Assembly: GCA_002697665.2 (NCBI GenBank)
Contig: NZXA02000009.1
Coordinates: forward strand, 14,312 to 23,477
Reading direction: 5' to 3'
Source of the DNA: a bacterium
GTDB taxonomy: Bacteria; Desulfobacterota_D; UBA1144
DNA: 9,166 bases
Under the pieces are notes generated by a model that saw nothing but the letters and a program-made list of their open reading frames with translations, searched no databases and was not told the origin of the DNA. A program made the position numbers and the translations under genes. Of this stretch, positions 6,681 to 9,166 are shown piece after piece. Every line of letters starts with the position of its first letter. The stretch's first letter is position 1.

Positions 6681-8069
6681 AATATCAATCAAATTTGGGT
6701 TTAAGCCAATTAGAAGAATTATTGCAATACAAACACTTAATATTAATTTTTGTTCTAGCTCAATATCAAATTTATCTAAGCTATTTATGTTTTTGTCAGA
6801 GAAAATGAATCTAATTAATTTTAAGTAGTAGAAAAAACCAATGGCTGCTCCAGCTAATATTATTGAAGGATAAAAAATTCCATATTCTTGGTACATAAGT
6901 ATTACTATATTAAACTTCCCCCAAAAGCCTGCAGTTAACGGAACACCAGCTAACGAGAGAACAGAAATGGTTATTATTATTGACAGAAAGGGGGAGTCTT
7001 TGTATAAACCTTTTAGGTCCTCAACATAAAATTTGAATTGATTTTTGTTGAAATTACTAATTGAGGAATATAAACATAAATTCGAAAAAATATAAAAAGT
7101 GAAATAAATTAGAATAAAACTGTATGATATTTGCATATTTAGTATAGAAAACAAAATCATCATTCCTGCATGAGGTATTCCTGAATAAGCAAGTAATCTA
7201 AATAAGTTTTTTTGTTTTAATGTCAATATTGAGCCATAAATTATTGAAGATAATGAAAAAATTATAATGATATTTTTTATATATGGGATATTATCGTAAA
7301 GATTCTCGGTACTCACCAAACTTATTAATAATGAAATTACAGCAATTTTTGGAATAGTGCTCAAATAAGGAAGAATATTTGATGGCGCTGATTGATAAGT
7401 ATCTGATAACCAGAAGTGCATAGGTATTAAGCCCGTTTTAAAACATATTGATAAGAAAAAGAAGAAGAAAGATAATATTGATAAAACATCTGATGATAAA
7501 GAATTATCAAAACTTATCAATGTTGAATTTGTCATACCAAAATTTAGTACAGCAGAAAAAATAATAAGAACAGTAGATAATGTTCCAAAGAAGAATAATT
7601 TAGTTGCCCCTTCAACTGCAATATTACCTTTAGGCCCCATTGCAGTCATTAAATAAATTGGTATGCTCATCAATTCTAAGCCCAATATTAGAGTAAAAAA
7701 TTCTCTAGCCGAAATTGTTATTAAGGCTCCAAGCATGGACATTATTAATAGAAGCGAATATTCCCCAACAATCTTTGAATACAACTCATCATTTTTTTTG
7801 CTTATAAAGCAGATAGAGACTAAAGATGAAGCTAATATTAATATCTTAACAGCCTTCGTAAATTCATTATTTACTAAAGCTTCATTCATGTAATAAATGC
7901 TGCCAGACTGGTTTAGTAGAAAAAATATTGATATAAAAATTCCAAAAATAATCAGCATAGAATTGCTTTTTGAAAAATGCCTATGATCAATTAGTGAATT
8001 TATTAAAATTAAAAAGAGTGTAATTGTGATGGATATCTCAGGTAATAAGCTATTTATTATATTTTCCAT
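6666..8069 (-). CDS. nuoN: NADH-quinone oxidoreductase subunit N
   Basis: This 467-residue inner-membrane protein is one of the three antiporter-like proton-pumping subunits of respiratory complex I, close to the E. coli NuoN length (485). It is hydrophobic throughout, with about 13-14 predicted transmembrane helices. Key polar residues sit where expected: Glu132 in LGLELMSIPIY (TM5), Lys157 in GATKLFFFG, Lys211 in CFKTGLIPMHFW (TM7), RLLAYSGIPHAG at 291-302, and Lys385 in GVPLTAGFWGKF (TM12). Its ATG overlaps the nuoM TAA by one base (TAATG), so translation is probably coupled; AAAGGG about 14 bases upstream is too distant to be a good Shine-Dalgarno. nuoN is normally the last gene of the nuo operon, and here the next gene, gltA, is convergent and overlaps it by 15 bases, so the operon ends here. 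No terminator hairpin is evident. Confidence 0.95.
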   Translation of the reverse strand: MENIINSLLPEISITITLFLILINSLIDHRHFSKSNSMLIIFGIFISIFFLLNQSGSIYYMNEALVNNEFTKAVKILILASSLVSICFISKKNDELYSKIVGEYSLLLIMSMLGALITISAREFFTLILGLELMSIPIYLMTAMGPKGNIAVEGATKLFFFGTLSTVLIIFSAVLNFGMTNSTLISFDNSLSSDVLSILSFFFFFLSICFKTGLIPMHFWLSDTYQSAPSNILPYLSTIPKIAVISLLISLVSTENLYDNIPYIKNIIIIFSLSSIIYGSILTLKQKNLFRLLAYSGIPHAGMMILFSILNMQISYSFILIYFTFYIFSNLCLYSSISNFNKNQFKFYVEDLKGLYKDSPFLSIIITISVLSLAGVPLTAGFWGKFNIVILMYQEYGIFYPSIILAGAAIGFFYYLKLIRFIFSDKNINSLDKFDIELEQKLILSVCIAIILLIGLNPNLIDILSRF

Positions 8070-9166
8070 TATCTCATTACTAACCCTTTGTAAGAATCAA
8101 ATAGTATACTCTGTATAAAATTAGGATAAATTCCAATAAATAAAATTAAAATACATAGAATAAAACATATTATTATTTCATAATTATCCATATCAAAAAA
8201 TTCGTTTAAATTCGAATTTAAGGTAAATATACAATCTTTAACTACTCTGAACATGTATATTGTAGTAAGCAATATCCCTAATATTGGTATGGATATCATT
8301 AGAATGCCAAGTTTTGAAAATTCAAAATATTTATAAATTCCGTTGATTATCATAAATTCAGAAATAAATCCACTTGTTAAAGGAAATCCAATACTGGCAA
8401 AAGCTGTAAAAATAAAAAAATAGGAGAGAATAGGTGAGCAATCTAGCATTGAGTTTAATTCGGATATCATCCTTGTTTTTTTGATTCTATAAATAACGCC
8501 AACTGTAAAAAATAATAAGCAAATAATTAAGCCGTGAGATATTATCTGGAAAATTGCACCATTTATACCAGTTTCATTACTAGTCATTAATGCTATAAAT
8601 ATATATCCAATATGAGATAACGATGCGTAAGCGGCAACATATTTTAAATCATTTTGTCGAAGAGCTGTGAATGCACCATAAACTATGTTCACAGAAGCTA
8701 AAAATATAATTATATTTGAATAATTGAAAGTAATTTCGTTCATTATGGGTATTAGAATTTTTATAAATCCTATGACTCCAATTTTCATTAATATTCCAGC
8801 AAAAATAATTGAACCCGCAGTGGGAGCAGTCCCATGACCATCTGGAGCCCATGTATGGAAAGGCCAAAGCGCGGAATGAGTACCAAAACCTATCAACAAT
8901 AACCAAAAAACAAAAACTGAATTATTACCAGTAGTTATATTAGAAATTTCAAAAGATCCCGAGGAAATCCCTAAAATTGCCAATCCAAAGAAAATTAAAA
9001 TTGATGCTACAAAGAGGTAGATAGTTATTTTATATGATCCATATTCTTTTGAGCCAACATTAAAAAATTTAAGAATAGTACTAAAAGGTCCTGACACCTC
9101 TCTTTTTAAGTTATAGCCAAAAGTTGATATCATTAAAAAAATTGGGATAGCAGCAATTTCATAAAA
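8069..9166 (-). CDS. nuoM: NADH-quinone oxidoreductase subunit M (partial, 5' end outside window)
   Basis: This is the C-terminal 365 residues of the complex I antiporter-like subunit M. The frame stays open past the internal Met at 9133 to the window edge, and those 11 extra residues (FYEIAAIPIFL) match the conserved TM5 segment with its essential Glu, so the gene begins outside; about 130-150 residues are missing. Numbering from the Met at 9133: WPFHTWAPDGH at 90-100, APTAGS at 103-108, AGILMKIG at 112-119 with the TM8 Lys117, LKYVAAYASLSHIG at 163-176, ISHGL at 198-202, and PLTSGFISEF at 251-260 with the TM12 Glu259. The TM7 position that is Lys234 in E. coli is a histidine here (His86). 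It stops at TAA within TAATG, joining nuoN. Mrp or hydrogenase-4 antiporter subunits are related, but adjacency to nuoN and the motifs favour NuoM. Confidence 0.93.
   Translation of the reverse strand, partial: FYEIAAIPIFLMISTFGYNLKREVSGPFSTILKFFNVGSKEYGSYKITIYLFVASILIFFGLAILGISSGSFEISNITTGNNSVFVFWLLLIGFGTHSALWPFHTWAPDGHGTAPTAGSIIFAGILMKIGVIGFIKILIPIMNEITFNYSNIIIFLASVNIVYGAFTALRQNDLKYVAAYASLSHIGYIFIALMTSNETGINGAIFQIISHGLIICLLFFTVGVIYRIKKTRMISELNSMLDCSPILSYFFIFTAFASIGFPLTSGFISEFMIINGIYKYFEFSKLGILMISIPILGILLTTIYMFRVVKDCIFTLNSNLNEFFDMDNYEIIICFILCILILFIGIYPNFIQSILFDSYKGLVMR

Noticed and set aside
7663..7893. Plus-strand reading frame of 76 codons
   Set aside because: It is antisense to nuoN transmembrane segments and no independent signal supports it.
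8649..8906. Minus-strand reading frame of 85 codons
   Set aside because: It is the same strand as nuoM but in another frame, and nuoM motifs are continuous here.

Overview
The window is AT-rich (about 30% GC by eye) and almost fully coding. It holds six protein genes: two cut by the window edges and four complete. There are no RNA genes, insertion sequences or CRISPR arrays. Intergenic DNA amounts to about 30, 43 and 91 bases. This compactness, the bias to A/T-ending codons, and a secreted repeat protein of autotransporter type suggest a streamlined Gram-negative bacterium with an outer membrane, probably free-living and aquatic. I cannot place the phylum. The citrate synthase N-terminus, the RNase II-like protein and the NuoM WPFHTWAPDGH segment do not look like textbook gamma- or alphaproteobacterial versions, but that is an impression from memory.

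Layout. Bases 1-1154 (minus strand) encode the N-terminal 384 residues of a large exported beta-helix repeat protein whose 3' end lies outside the window. Only 30 bases away, and divergent, begins a plus-strand run: rdgB (1185-1772), pyrG (1816-3426) and an RNB-family exoribonuclease (3419-5305), the last overlapping pyrG by 8 bases. A 91-base spacer follows, with a tandem T-tract repeat, an extended -10 promoter box and a clear Shine-Dalgarno. It leads into gltA (5397-6680), which starts with GTG. Convergent with gltA, and overlapping it by 15 bases, is the end of the respiratory complex I operon: nuoN (6666-8069) and nuoM (8069 to beyond the window) on the minus strand, coupled by a TAATG junction.

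How the genes fit together. rdgB, pyrG and the exoribonuclease all concern nucleotides: removing non-canonical nucleotides, making CTP, and recycling RNA to monophosphates. gltA feeds the TCA cycle, whose NADH is oxidised by the complex I that nuoM and nuoN help build. The surface protein looks unrelated to the housekeeping genes.

I found no clear new multi-gene system. The points most worth following are the 20-residue double-rung repeats with acidic insertion loops in the surface protein, a histidine in place of the usual TM7 lysine in NuoM, the very AT-rich and divergent RNB nuclease coupled to pyrG, and the patterned gltA leader.
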